Of a stretch of DNA of 42,763 nucleotides, positions 42,709-42,763 are shown one piece after another; position 1 is the stretch's first letter; every line of letters starts with the position of its first letter. The DNA comes from an uncultured Bacteroidales bacterium. GTDB lineage: Bacteria > Bacteroidota > Bacteroidia > Bacteroidales > Paludibacteraceae. The notes under the pieces were generated by a model, which worked only from the letters and a program-made list of their open reading frames with translations, ran no database searches and was not told where the DNA came from. Made by a program: the position numbers and the translations under genes. Where the stretch lies: NCBI GenBank assembly GCA_945921355.1, contig CAMEKM010000010.1:1-42763 (forward strand), written 5' to 3'.

Positions 42709-42763
42709 TAAAGTTTCCATTTAGAAACGCAATTTTTAGCAGTATATTACACCCTCTGTTCTG
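42709..42763 (+). repeat. 55-bp direct repeat, right copy (cut by window end)
   Basis: It matches the left copy at 31628-31682 with two mismatches. The window ends inside the CTCTGTTCTG sequence that in the left copy begins the 44-bp inverted repeat, so the true extent is not known. Confidence 0.9.

Noticed and set aside
31628..42763. Prophage or integrative element with its own recombinase
   Set aside because: No integrase, transposase, capsid, tail, mobilisation or toxin gene is visible between the repeats; only the repeats and codon use suggest transfer.

Overview
The window is chromosomal DNA of a member of the Bacteroidota, most likely the order Bacteroidales. The main evidence is the promoter type: many genes are preceded by TACCTTTG or close variants, with a TTTG or TTG box 19-20 bp upstream, which is the housekeeping promoter of this phylum. 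Family content agrees: OstA-like lipopolysaccharide-export protein, paired parvulin isomerases, two-CBM20 amylomaltase, GYF_2 modules, a zinc-less sirtuin and a probable DUF6175 protein. The genus cannot be fixed from the sequence.

Layout. 1-6100: GtrA-like membrane protein, helix-hairpin-helix beta-barrel protein, flippase-like membrane protein and 4-alpha-glucanotransferase. 6100-7500: repeats, hairpins, a terminator and one small conserved hypothetical gene. 7507-15879: a minus-strand operon that reads isomerase lipoprotein, SurA-like isomerase, OstA-like protein, small outer-membrane barrel, DNA primase, radical SAM protein, glycosyltransferase. 15957-18556: LD-carboxypeptidase and a divergent TPR/PD40 protein. 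18585-24541: malate dehydrogenase, then gpmI, ychF, a Ca/Na exchanger and a ZIP transporter, with hairpin-rich spacers in front of ychF and the exchanger. 24589-31612: acyltransferase and PfkB kinase, tRNA-Asn, RsmF, a DUF6340-like protein overlapping a DEAD-box helicase tail to tail, and a sirtuin.

31628-42763 is the most unusual part. An eleven-gene plus-strand cluster lies between two near-identical 55-bp direct repeats, one just after the sirtuin gene and one at the window end. It has one clear promoter and ends at a strong hairpin, and it favours CAG for glutamine where a core gene checked by hand favours CAA. Products in order: zinc-ribbon protein with one membrane segment; SPFH scaffold with proline-rich stretches and a GYF_2 domain; two small GYF_2 proteins; four-helix membrane protein; then six exported proteins (two LPP20-like, one collagen-like, one of unknown family, one DUF6175-like, one helical). 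My reading is a multi-protein assembly that couples a cytoplasmic SPFH/GYF scaffold to periplasmic or surface components, possibly moved as an island. Its function is unknown and no integrase or transposase is present.

The non-coding DNA is rich in repeats: modular mini-hairpin arrays, two five-copy 11-bp arrays, 7-, 9- and 22-bp arrays, and a dispersed palindromic element of which one copy lies inside a coding region.
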